A stretch of 64,000 nucleotides of DNA from Photobacterium indicum (lineage in GTDB: Bacteria > Pseudomonadota > Gammaproteobacteria > Enterobacterales > Vibrionaceae): contig NZ_PYOC01000003.1 of the NCBI RefSeq assembly GCF_003026215.1, forward strand, positions 496,001 to 560,000. The letters run 5' to 3'. The notes below the pieces were generated by a model. It was not told where the DNA came from. It did no database searches and was given only the letters and a program-made list of their open reading frames with translations. Made by a program: the position numbers and the translations under genes. Position 1 is the stretch's first letter. Every line of letters begins with the position of its first letter. Positions 39,294 to 48,005 of this stretch are shown piece after piece.

Positions 39294-39320
39294 ATAAAAA
39301 AAACCGCGAAAAAGCGGCTT
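39294..39320 (-). terminator. Terminator of the 88-residue unknown gene
   Basis: CCGC (39304-39307) and GCGG (39314-39317) with flanking pairs and a long T run on the minus strand. Confidence 0.75.
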
Positions 39321-39373
39321 TATTTCAAAACGATTATCGAGTGATATAACGTTTCGCTTTTTACTTACTAACC

Positions 39374-39640
39374 TTAGTCTTCAACTTCCCAAGGCATGTC
39401 AGGCAATGCCGTTAAGTTTTCACTGTAACGCTTAAGGTCAAATGTACCTTCATTTTTGGCCACATCAAAAACTTCGATAGATAATGCACAAGCAATCATT
39501 TGAACGGCTTCTTCACGCGGCGAACCAGACATAACTAAGCGCATCAATGTTTCTTTCACCTTAACTGGATTTCCATCAGTTAATTGATTTTCAACGATTT
39601 TTACTAGCATATCGCCAGTCATGATTTCTTCGTTCTGCAT
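39374..39640 (-). CDS. Small acidic helical protein of unknown function
   Basis: An 88-residue protein that I do not recognise. It is acidic, without signal peptide or membrane helix. It appears mostly helical (MLVKIVENQLTDGNP, KVKETLMRLVMSG, PREEAVQMIACALSIEVFDV) with a C-terminal tail ending MPWEVED. The steady codon use, good start region and dedicated terminator suggest a real conserved gene. It lies 61 bases downstream of the HAD phosphatase gene on the same strand and may share its transcript. Confidence 0.7.
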   Translation of the reverse strand: MQNEEIMTGDMLVKIVENQLTDGNPVKVKETLMRLVMSGSPREEAVQMIACALSIEVFDVAKNEGTFDLKRYSENLTALPDMPWEVED

Positions 39641-39701
39641 CTTTATTGCCTGTATAATAAATTCTTGAGTATTTTACTCTATTTATATATCCGAGCTAGC
39701 A

Positions 39702-40391
39702 CTAAGTGTATCTAATTGAACGTGTCACTAAATTCAATACCGTTTGATGTGCTTGATGCATTGAATCAAAAGAATAATCCAATGCAAGCTGCTCATGTAT
39801 TGAGGTGTCTATAGAAGAGTCGATAACATCAATATCGCTCACTAATACTGTTTTTAATCCCGCAGATAACGACGATTTGATGCCCGTAACACTGTCTTCA
39901 ATCGCTAAGACTTCATGAGGATTAAAACCCAATGTGGCACACGCTAGCTGGTATATATCGGGGGCAGGTTTGTTAGAGGCAACATCTTCGCCACAAAAAA
40001 CGTGATCAAATAATTCAAGCCAACCATGACGTTGTAAAATACCTTCAACATAGATACGTGGCGCACCAGTAACGACCGCTAAAGGCACTTTTCCCGAGAG
40101 CTCATGCAGTAATGTACTCACACCCAACTTAGCCGGAATATTATCAAGCATTAGCGCTTTTTCTGTTATTGCTTCCATTTGTTGCAACATGTGTTCTATA
40201 GGCATACTAATGGAAAAGCGAGTAAAAAGATCTATCGCTACTTTATCCCATGTTACACCAGCATACTGCTCTAGAAATGCCCCCATTGAAAAGTCGATAT
40301 CTAATGTCTTTAAAAAACCAGACCAATTTTCTGCATGGAACACTTCAGAATCGACAAGAGTGCCATCAAAATCAAAACAAATAGCCCGCAT
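39702..40391 (-). CDS. HAD-superfamily phosphatase (beta-phosphoglucomutase-like)
   Basis: Cytosolic HAD hydrolase of 229 residues. Motif I is Asp7-x-Asp9 in CFDFDGTLVDSE, motif II the Thr of AVVTGAP, motif III Lys in SNKPAPDIY, and motif IV the acidic pair in AIEDSVTG. A helical cap domain lies between motifs I and II. Substrate is probably a sugar phosphate but cannot be named. A MITE-end repeat lies about 100 bases upstream, at the border with the arsenic cluster. Confidence 0.88.
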   Translation of the reverse strand: MRAICFDFDGTLVDSEVFHAENWSGFLKTLDIDFSMGAFLEQYAGVTWDKVAIDLFTRFSISMPIEHMLQQMEAITEKALMLDNIPAKLGVSTLLHELSGKVPLAVVTGAPRIYVEGILQRHGWLELFDHVFCGEDVASNKPAPDIYQLACATLGFNPHEVLAIEDSVTGIKSSLSAGLKTVLVSDIDVIDSSIDTSIHEQLALDYSFDSMHQAHQTVLNLVTRSIRYT

Positions 40392-40490
40392 TTTACTTCC
40401 CCAACAAACTGAAGCGGCTATAGTAGAAGTTAGTTATTCTGAAAGCAAAAAATTCACCAACACATCGTTATGAATCTGTTGATGAATACT

Positions 40491-40514
40491 TATACCCAAG
40501 TTGCCTCAAGATGC
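40491..40514 (+). repeat. Solitary MITE-end repeat at the arsenic cluster border
   Basis: TATACCCAAGTTGCCTCAAG... matches the left end of the 26087-26352 element with one change. It stands alone just downstream of arsJ. Confidence 0.65.
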
Positions 40515-40526
40515 GATAGTGCGACG

Positions 40527-41759
40527 TTATAAAGCGGCTTCTACCTTAGGGTGTGCAGGTAAACGAATAGAAATCACCGTTGTTATAGCTAAGAAAACAA
40601 AAGAGACCCATAAGCAAGCAGCAAGTCCGTACTCTTGATACATCCAACCCGACAAAATGGTACCAATTAAACGCCCCATCGCATTCGCCATGTAATAAAA
40701 GCCAACATCCAGCGATACGCCGTCATCTTTGGCATAGCTAACAATCAAGTATGAATGCAGTGAAGAATTAACCGCAAATACTGCACCAAAAATTAATAGG
40801 CCAACGATAATAGTCAGCTCTGGCTGCCAATGAAACTGTACGCCAAGCGCAATGATTGCGGTAATAACAGCAAGCAAAGCAGCCCAGCCCAGAGCCGCTC
40901 GTCCATCTGGTACAATACCTTTCGCTTTACCCGTTAACCGAGGAGCAAAACCTTGAACAACACCATAAGCAATAACCCAAGTAGCAAGAAAGCCACCAAC
41001 CATTACATGGTCCCAGCCAAATACTTGTCCTAGGTAAATAGGCAATGCGACAACAAACCACACATCGCGAGCACCAAACAAAAACATACGAGCAGCAGAA
41101 AGGATATTGATACTCTCACTTTTTGAAAATATCTGACTAAATTTTATCTTGTTCTTGGCTTTCCCCATGTCTTTCTCAAGCCAAAGCAAACTCATGCAAA
41201 ATACAATCGCCAGCACAGCAGCCATTACCAACACAGAACCTTGAAAACCTAATGCCGCCAATAATAAACCGCCCAGAAAGAATCCGGCTCCTTTAAGCGC
41301 ATTCTTTGAGCCAGTTAGAATTGCAATCCACTTATACAATGCACCTTGCTGATCGCTAGAAACTAAAGTTTTAATGGCACTTTTAGCGCTCATTTTATTT
41401 AAGTCTTTGGCTATACCCGACATCGCTTGTGCCAGCATCACCCAAGCAACGGTAAGATAAGCTGTCGGAATGGCAAGCATGCCCAAGGCAATAACCTGCA
41501 TAGCAAGGCCAATATTCATCGTGCGATTTAACCCGACTTTCGCACCAAGCCAACCACCAAGAAGGTTGGTTACTACACCAAAAAATTCATAGAACAAAAA
41601 TAGTGATGCAATTTCGAGCGGTGAATAGCCAAGTTGATGAAAATGTAAGACCACCAGCATGCGTAATGCACCATCAGTGATGGTAAAGTTCCAATAGTTA
41701 AACGTCACCAACATGTACTGCTTTACATCTTTCGACAGATTTGAAAACGCTGCAATCAT
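40527..41759 (-). CDS. arsJ: Organoarsenical (1-arseno-3-phosphoglycerate) efflux transporter ArsJ
   Basis: Inner-membrane MFS transporter of 410 residues with about 11-12 helices. Characteristic stretches are NYWNFTITDGALRMLVVLHFHQLGY-type N-terminus (only part quoted here as NYWNFTITDGALRM), DLNKMSAKSAIKTL and DVGFYYMANAMGRLIG. In Pseudomonas ArsJ exports 1-arseno-3-phosphoglycerate made by an adjacent GAPDH. The adjoining GAPDH gene 106 bases upstream fits this pairing exactly. Both should be on one transcript, separate from the upstream regulator transcript. Confidence 0.92.
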   Translation of the reverse strand: MIAAFSNLSKDVKQYMLVTFNYWNFTITDGALRMLVVLHFHQLGYSPLEIASLFLFYEFFGVVTNLLGGWLGAKVGLNRTMNIGLAMQVIALGMLAIPTAYLTVAWVMLAQAMSGIAKDLNKMSAKSAIKTLVSSDQQGALYKWIAILTGSKNALKGAGFFLGGLLLAALGFQGSVLVMAAVLAIVFCMSLLWLEKDMGKAKNKIKFSQIFSKSESINILSAARMFLFGARDVWFVVALPIYLGQVFGWDHVMVGGFLATWVIAYGVVQGFAPRLTGKAKGIVPDGRAALGWAALLAVITAIIALGVQFHWQPELTIIVGLLIFGAVFAVNSSLHSYLIVSYAKDDGVSLDVGFYYMANAMGRLIGTILSGWMYQEYGLAACLWVSFVFLAITTVISIRLPAHPKVEAAL

Positions 41760-41865
41760 TCCGATATCTCTATCTCATTCTCCGCATTTATTAATTATTC
41801 ATAAATACGGAGTAATTTTCTTCGTTAGCCATCATCAACTCAGTCAATGACAATGCTAGATGTGA

Positions 41866-42867
41866 CTACGCAGAGCCAACTTGACGAATTAACTCTGAAG
41901 TACGCGTCGCGTAACCCATTTCATTGTCGTACCAAGCATAAATTTTCACCATGCGATCATTAACAACCATGGTAGATAGTGCATCAACAATTGTTGAACG
42001 TTGATCACCTTTGTAATCAATAGAGACAAGTGGACGATCTTCAAAGCCCAGTACGCCAACCATTTCAGTTTCTGATGCTTCCTTTAGCAATGCGTTAATT
42101 TCTTCAGCGGTTGTATTTCGGCTTACATCAAAAATAATGTCCGTTAACGATGCGTTAGCTAAAGGTACACGCACTGCATGACCATTAATTTTTCCTTTTA
42201 ATTCTGGGAAAATTTCTACAATAGCAGTAGCTGAGCCCGTTGTGGTTGGAATCAAACTTGATCCACATGAACGTGCACGACGAAGGTCTTTATGCGGCGC
42301 ATCAAGAATGGTTTGGGTGTTGGTTAGATTATGAATTGTCGTAAAAGAGGCTTGATCGATACCGATCTTCTCATGAATCACCTTAACAATCGGTGCGATA
42401 CAATTGGTAGTGCATGATGCTGCTGTAACGATGCTGTGCTTTTCTGGATCAAATAAATGATCATTCACCCCCACCACCACATTGAGTACACCTTCTTCTT
42501 TTACAGGTGCAGATACAACAACACGTTTTACCCCCTGATCGAGGTACTTTTGCAGCAATGCTGTTTTACGATGAACACCCGTAGCTTCAAGAACAACGTC
42601 ACAGCCCGACCAGTCGACAGCTTCAATATCACGCTCTTGGGTACATGTGATGCTTGCATCGCCAATCAACAGCTGATCACCTTCAACAGTAACGGCATGA
42701 TCCCAACGACCTTGAATCGAATCGAACTCAAGTAAATGCCCCAGTGTTTTTGCATCACCAGCCACATCATTTATCTGAACAAATTCTAATTCATCCCAAT
42801 CAAAGGCTGCGCGAAGTGCTAAACGTCCGATACGACCAAAACCATTAATACCGACTTTAATTGTCAT
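41866..42867 (-). CDS. Arsenate-resistance glyceraldehyde-3-phosphate dehydrogenase
   Basis: A 333-residue GAPDH paralogue associated with ArsJ. It uses arsenate in place of phosphate to make 1-arseno-3-phosphoglycerate, which ArsJ exports. NAD site [10 protein letters not shown] is at the N-terminus, and the nucleophile is Cys152 in AASCTTNC. I start at the ATG at 42867, which follows AAGGGTAAG; an ATG six codons upstream lacks a ribosome site. An operator-like palindrome lies about 60-80 bases upstream, and a strong terminator separates it from the preceding phosphatase gene. Confidence 0.92.
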   Translation of the reverse strand: MTIKVGINGFGRIGRLALRAAFDWDELEFVQINDVAGDAKTLGHLLEFDSIQGRWDHAVTVEGDQLLIGDASITCTQERDIEAVDWSGCDVVLEATGVHRKTALLQKYLDQGVKRVVVSAPVKEEGVLNVVVGVNDHLFDPEKHSIVTAASCTTNCIAPIVKVIHEKIGIDQASFTTIHNLTNTQTILDAPHKDLRRARSCGSSLIPTTTGSATAIVEIFPELKGKINGHAVRVPLANASLTDIIFDVSRNTTAEEINALLKEASETEMVGVLGFEDRPLVSIDYKGDQRSTIVDALSTMVVNDRMVKIYAWYDNEMGYATRTSELIRQVGSA

Positions 42868-42928
42868 GTTCTTACCCTTATTCATTCAATGTTACCGTAA
42901 ACTGAGATGCTATATATGCAAACTCATA

Positions 42929-42948
42929 TATATGCTTTGCCGTATATT
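42929..42948. promoter_or_regulatory. Candidate ArsR operator upstream of the GAPDH gene
   Basis: TATATGC-TTTGCC-GTATATT is an imperfect palindrome that matches the element before the ArsC-ArsR gene at 17 of 20 positions. On the minus strand it fills the 16-base gap between a weak TTTATT and TATATA, so binding would block RNA polymerase. Confidence 0.55.
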
Positions 42949-42983
42949 AATAAACCTCAGACTGATTGACCAGTTTTTTCTGT

Positions 42984-43023
42984 AAAAAAAACCCTTAGTG
43001 CATTGTAGTTCTTGCACTAAGGG
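42984..43023 (-). terminator. Terminator between the phosphatase and GAPDH genes
   Basis: Perfect 11-base arms CCCTTAGTGCA (42992-43002) and TGCACTAAGGG (43013-43023) with eight T on the minus strand. It splits the arsenic cluster into two transcription units. Confidence 0.92.
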
Positions 43024-43077
43024 GCTTAATTTTTAATTATCTAAGAGCTGAAAAATGCCCTAACTGTTAGAAACCGT

Positions 43078-43590
43078 TTATTTAGCAAATTGTTGAATGT
43101 AATCAATGTGCGGTTGACGAGTGAATGCACCCGGACGAAGTGCTTGAATTTGTGCAATCGTAGGTTCTAATTCAAAACCACGAGCTAACATTAGGCGTGC
43201 AGCAATCAATCCTGTACGGCCTGAACCTCCCATACAATGAATAACCAATGACTCGCCATTATCTAACATTGCTTGTGCAGCAGTATTCGCTGCACCCCAG
43301 TTTGCATCAAATGCTTCGCCTGGGGCACAATCATCTTCAATAGGAAGGTGAAACCACTTAAGCCCTAGCGTCTTACATTCTTGTGTTAACAGTTTAAGTC
43401 CACCATCAGGTAAGTCACTCTCTTGCAATGCCGTTAAAACAGCGGTTGCCCCTGCCTCTTTTAATTGTACTAATGAATCATGCAAATTTGCTTCTTTCTT
43501 ACCTGGGCAAGGTGTCAGCAGAAGTTGTACGCCTTGGCTGCCCAAAATTGCATCTAGAGAAAGAGCCCAAAATGGATGTGTATTCGACAT
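43078..43590 (-). CDS. PTP/dual-specificity-type phosphatase of the arsenic cluster
   Basis: Cytosolic protein of 170 residues with a cysteine-phosphatase signature HCMGGSGRTG: Cys119-x5-Arg125. An acidic region IEDDCAPGEAFD could supply the general acid. The family (CDKN3/DSP-like) recurs in arsJ-type arsenic operons, but its role is not established; phosphatase, arsenate-binding or arsenate-reductase activity are possible. It lies 66 bases after the ArsC-ArsR fusion gene on one transcript, ending at a strong terminator. Confidence 0.85.
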   Translation of the reverse strand: MSNTHPFWALSLDAILGSQGVQLLLTPCPGKKEANLHDSLVQLKEAGATAVLTALQESDLPDGGLKLLTQECKTLGLKWFHLPIEDDCAPGEAFDANWGAANTAAQAMLDNGESLVIHCMGGSGRTGLIAARLMLARGFELEPTIAQIQALRPGAFTRQPHIDYIQQFAK

Positions 43591-43656
43591 TGTGTGTACC
43601 TATAATTTATTGTTTTAAAATGACTGAAATCTTAAAAAATAAGTCTCCATAAACGC

Positions 43657-44418
43657 TTATTTTTTCTTACTAAATCCTGGCTTTTTTCTATCTTTAATCT
43701 GGCTGATCTTTAATTTTTCATTATTGATTAGCCCAGGATTACCATTGCGTACCGTTGTTAATATGTGGTGAATCCAAACAGGTAAATTCTCAGGTAAACG
43801 ATAGAAAACCCATAAACCTTCGCGTTGATCTTTTAAAATTCCCGCATCACGCAATAGAGCAAGATGACGAGAAACTTTTGGCTGACTAACAGACAAGGCT
43901 TTCGTTAAATCACCCACCGAAAGGGCAAACTCATCTTCAATCAACATCAAGATACGAAGACGAAGCGGATCACTCATGATCTTAAAAAGTTCAACAGGAC
44001 CAACAGCATCACTTTGATCTTCACCATTTAACATCAAAAATAATGCGATTTTTGCTTTAAGCCCTTCATAGGTATCAACGAAACCCTGAGCCCCCTCTAG
44101 TGGTTTAGGATCTTTAAAATCCCAATGGATCAACGCATCAGATTCAGGGAATAATCCACACTCATTACTCGCCTTATCACATAGTGTTATAACCACATCA
44201 AAATGCTGATCATGTAATGACTCAGCTGAAACACTTTGAAGATTGTCACTATTCACACCATTTTGAGTTAAAACAGTATAAACACGCTCATCGACAGTTT
44301 CGGGGCTCATACCCGCACTCATCACTTCATAACTCTCATCAGCCATGTGTCGCATTAATGCCTCAGCCAGTTGAGAACGTGCCGAATTGCCAGTGCAGAG
44401 AAAAAGTATTTTTTTCAT
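43657..44418 (-). CDS. ArsC (LMW-PTP type)-ArsR fusion protein
   Basis: A 253-residue fusion. Residues 1-135 are a thioredoxin-coupled-type arsenate reductase with P loop Cys8-TGNSA-Arg14 and a second pair Cys80 and Cys87, the same i/i+7 spacing as the redox cysteines of S. aureus ArsC. Residues 140-225 are an ArsR winged helix (SVSQPKVSRHLALLRDAGIL). The ArsR part has FALSVGDLT where classical ArsR has the CVC arsenite site, so it lacks those cysteines. A basic tail ends KKPGFSKKK. It heads the cluster and probably represses it, perhaps sensing arsenate through the ArsC domain. Confidence 0.9.
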   Translation of the reverse strand: MKKILFLCTGNSARSQLAEALMRHMADESYEVMSAGMSPETVDERVYTVLTQNGVNSDNLQSVSAESLHDQHFDVVITLCDKASNECGLFPESDALIHWDFKDPKPLEGAQGFVDTYEGLKAKIALFLMLNGEDQSDAVGPVELFKIMSDPLRLRILMLIEDEFALSVGDLTKALSVSQPKVSRHLALLRDAGILKDQREGLWVFYRLPENLPVWIHHILTTVRNGNPGLINNEKLKISQIKDRKKPGFSKKK

Positions 44419-44447
44419 ATGAGTCTTGATTTTCGATATTTGAAATC

Positions 44448-44475
44448 ATTATATACGACTAAGCATATATATCAA
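44448..44475 (-). promoter_or_regulatory. Promoter of the arsenic regulator gene with embedded operator
   Basis: On the minus strand TTGATA and TATAAT are 16 bases apart. The palindrome TATATGC-TTAGTC-GTATATA (44450-44469) lies across the spacer and the -10 box, matching the element upstream of the GAPDH gene. Confidence 0.6.
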
Positions 44476-44501
44476 AATACAGATATGGCGATTATTGATA
44501 T

Positions 44502-44535
44502 AAAAATGCCACCTTGTGTATAGACAAAGGTGGCA
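44502..44535 (-). terminator. Terminator of the lipase-like gene
   Basis: TGCCACCTT (44507-44515) and AAGGTGGCA (44527-44535) with a T run on the minus strand. Confidence 0.8.
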
Positions 44536-44617
44536 AAAGATTAACTTATACCATTCTAGGTAAGTAGTTGATCATAATATTGCGTAGGAAAAATCGCTTA
44601 TAACTGCTCGTCGTTTT

Positions 44618-45775
44618 TCAACAACCAGAACGTAACGGGTCTTCACTTTGGTCAAAGGGCTGGATCGTATTATCTAGGATCCATTCTTTGATTTTCGACA
44701 TGATAAGAGGATGAGAAAGCAAATCGAGATGGTTTATTCCCTCGCCTATCCACTTATGCTTAGGTGGGAAATCTAGCCTAATATGCCCTGTTTCCGCATC
44801 ACCCAATGCACTTGATACAGGTACAAGCCCATCGCCTAACATTTGGCTTTTCTCATCGTAAAAATTATTCCCAAGGCAGCTCGCTATCGCATAACATGCA
44901 ACCCCTTCTGGCAACGTAGGTCGCTTTTTAAGTATCTTTCTTGTTTCTTCATCTTGCAGCCAATCACTATGGCAAACAAAGCCATGGCTTAGGTCTCTTG
45001 TCCCGCAACTGCGGATTTCCGTTACTTTACTTAACACCTTTAAATATGGCGCATCAGCAATTCTTTCATCAACCCAGCTTGCCAACTTAGCCAATGGGGC
45101 ACCATTATGTGGTGTGCCTAATGTAATAAATGTGGTTAATTTATCTAACCAATCCACATTAAGCTGCTTGCCATAATAACAAGCACTGCGAGTAACCAAC
45201 CCCCCCATACTATGACCTACAATCACTAACTCAGTGACCGCACATGGCCAAGCGGCTAATAACGCCTCAAGCTTTAAGGCAAACTCTTCGCCGTTAGTTG
45301 AAATATGCATGCCAGTGTTATAACGAAGGTAGATGGGGGTATAACCAAATGTTGCCATGAAACGACCATGATCATGCTCTTTACGTAACCATTGCACATC
45401 ATTCATGCACCAACCGTGTACGCAAAGTATAATTCTGTCTGTCGCTTCTGGCAGTTGAAGAGATAATAAAGCCGGATCGTCACTTAGCGTTTGCTGCTGA
45501 TCGCGAAATTGCATTTTTTGAGCAAAACGGCTGTCTCGCTGCTCAAGAGAATCACCGACCATGCCATTTAAGGTAGCAATCACTGCATCACTCTGGACGG
45601 GTGGTAGACCCTGCTCGATAAATTCTGTGACTTTATCTTTAGCAACTCCGGTGTTCTCAGCCATTTTAGAAGAAATTTCATCTATCAATGCTTGGAATTT
45701 CTGACTCAGGTTGTTCCTTGAAATCATATTCACACCCCGATTTGTGGTTCTAAATGCTTTCATATAGTGATACAT
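44618..45775 (-). CDS. Alpha/beta-hydrolase, lipase/esterase-like
   Basis: Alpha/beta-hydrolase of up to 385 residues. The oxyanion region is LCVHGWCMND and the nucleophile elbow is GHSMGG (Ser189 from the first ATG). A late Asp/His pair is likely in LGDGLVPVSS and GINHLDLLSH. No signal peptide is present, suggesting a cytosolic enzyme. The start is uncertain: an ATG at 45727 would shorten it by 16 residues. A helical N-terminal region of about 100 residues precedes the hydrolase core. Being next to a wax-ester island, it may hydrolyse stored esters, but it could also belong to neither neighbour cluster. Confidence 0.82.
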   Translation of the reverse strand: MYHYMKAFRTTNRGVNMISRNNLSQKFQALIDEISSKMAENTGVAKDKVTEFIEQGLPPVQSDAVIATLNGMVGDSLEQRDSRFAQKMQFRDQQQTLSDDPALLSLQLPEATDRIILCVHGWCMNDVQWLRKEHDHGRFMATFGYTPIYLRYNTGMHISTNGEEFALKLEALLAAWPCAVTELVIVGHSMGGLVTRSACYYGKQLNVDWLDKLTTFITLGTPHNGAPLAKLASWVDERIADAPYLKVLSKVTEIRSCGTRDLSHGFVCHSDWLQDEETRKILKKRPTLPEGVACYAIASCLGNNFYDEKSQMLGDGLVPVSSALGDAETGHIRLDFPPKHKWIGEGINHLDLLSHPLIMSKIKEWILDNTIQPFDQSEDPLRSGC

Positions 45776-46010
45776 CTTTCTTAATATGTTAGCAGCCTAT
45801 TAGCAAAGACTTATTATTCAATATCTATACAATCATACATTGTATTAGCAATACATATTTATATAACACTTTAGTAGATTTAACTGAAATGAAAAAAGCA
45901 GAAAGGGAAAGAATAAAACACTGGCATTGAAATGAAAAAATATAACATTAAAAAAACAGACATAAGATTATAATAAATAAAATTAGAATAATCACCCTAA
46001 TTTTCACTTT

Positions 46011-46050
46011 AAGCATAAAAAGGCTGAAATAATTCAGCCTTTTTATGCTT
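46011..46050. terminator. Long bidirectional terminator
   Basis: An 18-base perfect inverted repeat (46011-46028 with 46033-46050) around AAAAAGGCTGAA/TTCAGCCTTTTT, just downstream of the GMC oxidoreductase gene. The rest of 45776-46010 is AT-rich without a gene. Confidence 0.9.
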
Positions 46051-46063
46051 ACAAATAATATCA

Positions 46064-47701
46064 TTAAGCTTTTGTTGTTTCTTTTTCCTTTATTTCGATA
46101 TTAACATTATTATAATCAGCCAAAATCATATCAGCTGCTTTTTCAGCAATCATAATGGTCGGCGCATTGGTATTTCCACCAATTAACGTAGGCATAATTG
46201 ATGCGTCTACAACACGCAAACCTTTAAGGCCAATTACCTTTAACTCTGGATCGACGACAGCTTGATCATCAACACCCATCTTACAAGTGCCAACTGGATG
46301 GTAAATTGATTCTGCTTTTCGGCGAATAAACGCTTCCAGTTCTTCGTCTGTTTGAACCTCTTTCCCTGGAAATACTTCAACGCCTCGGTAATGATCAAAA
46401 GCTGGTTGCTTCAAAATTTCACGAGACATTTTAATGCCTTTTATCATGATTTTGATGTCTTCTTTGTTCTCTAAATAACGAGCATTAATCAATGGAGGAA
46501 CAGCAGGGTCTGCACTTCTTAATGTGAGTTCCCCTCGGCTTTTAGGGCGAAGATTACACGCATGTAATGAATAACCATGCCTAACTGTTTGCAATAGATT
46601 AAGGCCATGATTATCAAGAAAACACGGTGAAAAGTGAAATTGGACATCAGGTACAGCAAGGGAAGGGTCACTCTTTACAAAGCCACCAGCCTCCGCAATG
46701 TTTGTGGTAAAGTTACCATTTCGAAATAATAAAAAGTCAAAAATACCTTTAATCGAACGCATTAGGGCAACAGGTGAAAAACCAACAGAGTGAAAAGTAC
46801 GCTCACGGGTTACAGCCAGTACATCAAGATGATCTTGTAAATTTTTACCAACGCCATCAAGCTCACAAATTTGTTCGATACTATGCTGATTTAAAACATC
46901 TTTACTACCAACACCAGAAACTAATAAGAGCTGAGGGCTATTGATTGCCCCCCCACTAAGAATGACTTCTTTCATTGCGATTATCGTATATTTACGACCA
47001 TCTTTAAGGTAATCAATACCTACTGCTGTTTTACCATCAAAGTTAATTTTTGTCGTCAGTGCATCGGTAATAACGGTAAGGTTTTCTCTTTGTTCGACTG
47101 GCCGTAAATACCCAATTGCAGAGCTACAACGCTGACCATTTTTTTGCGTTACCTGATAATAGCCGACACCTTCTTGATCTTCGCCGTTAAAGTCATCCGT
47201 TAACTTATGTCCAGCTTGCTGCGAAGCGTTAAGAAACGCTTTTGATAATGGATTTTTTGTTCGTAAATCAGCGACATTTAACGGACCACCCGCACCATGA
47301 TAAGTACAAGCACCACGCTCTTGGTGTTGTGCCTTTTTAAAGTAAGGAAGCACATCACTATAACCCCAACCGTCATTACCTAATGTTACCCATTCATCGT
47401 AATCACACGCATGCCCACGGATGTAACACATCGCATTAGAAGCACTACTTCCTCCTAGTGTTTTACCACGAGGCCAAAATAACTTTCGTCCGCCAAGGTG
47501 TGATTCTTGCTCGGTATAATAACGCCAATTCATTTTTTTTGAATGCATCATTCCAATTAAACCCAATGGGACGTGCACCATAACACTTGAATCTTTTGGC
47601 CCTGCTTCTACCAAGCAAACTTTTATCTTTTTATCGGCTGACAATCTATTAGCAAGTACACACCCTGCAGATCCTGCACCTACAATTATAAAGTCATACA
47701 T
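46064..47701 (-). CDS. GMC-family alcohol/choline dehydrogenase
   Basis: FAD-dependent oxidoreductase of 545 residues. The FAD site is [17 protein letters not shown] at the N-terminus. GMC signatures are [14 protein letters not shown] and [17 protein letters not shown]. The catalytic His is in [10 protein letters not shown], and the C-terminus has [15 protein letters not shown]. It resembles AlkJ/BetA-type enzymes that oxidise primary alcohols to aldehydes. Lying divergent from a fatty-acyl reductase, it is a candidate fatty-alcohol oxidising enzyme for re-use of wax-ester alcohols. A choline dehydrogenase role is less likely because no bet genes are nearby. Confidence 0.88.
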   Translation of the reverse strand: MYDFIIVGAGSAGCVLANRLSADKKIKVCLVEAGPKDSSVMVHVPLGLIGMMHSKKMNWRYYTEQESHLGGRKLFWPRGKTLGGSSASNAMCYIRGHACDYDEWVTLGNDGWGYSDVLPYFKKAQHQERGACTYHGAGGPLNVADLRTKNPLSKAFLNASQQAGHKLTDDFNGEDQEGVGYYQVTQKNGQRCSSAIGYLRPVEQRENLTVITDALTTKINFDGKTAVGIDYLKDGRKYTIIAMKEVILSGGAINSPQLLLVSGVGSKDVLNQHSIEQICELDGVGKNLQDHLDVLAVTRERTFHSVGFSPVALMRSIKGIFDFLLFRNGNFTTNIAEAGGFVKSDPSLAVPDVQFHFSPCFLDNHGLNLLQTVRHGYSLHACNLRPKSRGELTLRSADPAVPPLINARYLENKEDIKIMIKGIKMSREILKQPAFDHYRGVEVFPGKEVQTDEELEAFIRRKAESIYHPVGTCKMGVDDQAVVDPELKVIGLKGLRVVDASIMPTLIGGNTNAPTIMIAEKAADMILADYNNVNIEIKEKETTKA

Positions 47702-48005
47702 AATACCCTCTCACATTCATTGTAATGATTATTGCCAGCCAAATTTATTAAAAGTTAATATTGTTATTATAACTAAATGTTGTTTTTAATATGAAAACAC
47801 TCTTTTCTACCATTATAAATCATAGTGTAACTTCCAAAAAAACTTATTACTTTTTTCACTTAAGATGAAATATGGCCGTTAATTTAAATAAAAAGGTGAT
47901 CTGTTTAATAGTTTCAAAGATTTAGTAACGACAAGAACTCTGACCAGTGTATTTTGTATTTCTAAAAGGAATGTTATTAGATCAGTTGTATATTAAGGAG
48001 AGACC
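47702..48005. other. Divergent promoter region of the wax-ester island
   Basis: About 300 AT-rich bases between the GMC and reductase genes. AAGGAGA sits just before the reductase ATG. I see no further gene or clear operator. Confidence 0.45.

Noticed and set aside
46064..47701. Assignment as choline dehydrogenase BetA of a glycine-betaine operon
   Set aside because: No betB, betI or transporter is adjacent, and the neighbours are fatty-acyl metabolism genes, so only the GMC family is supported.
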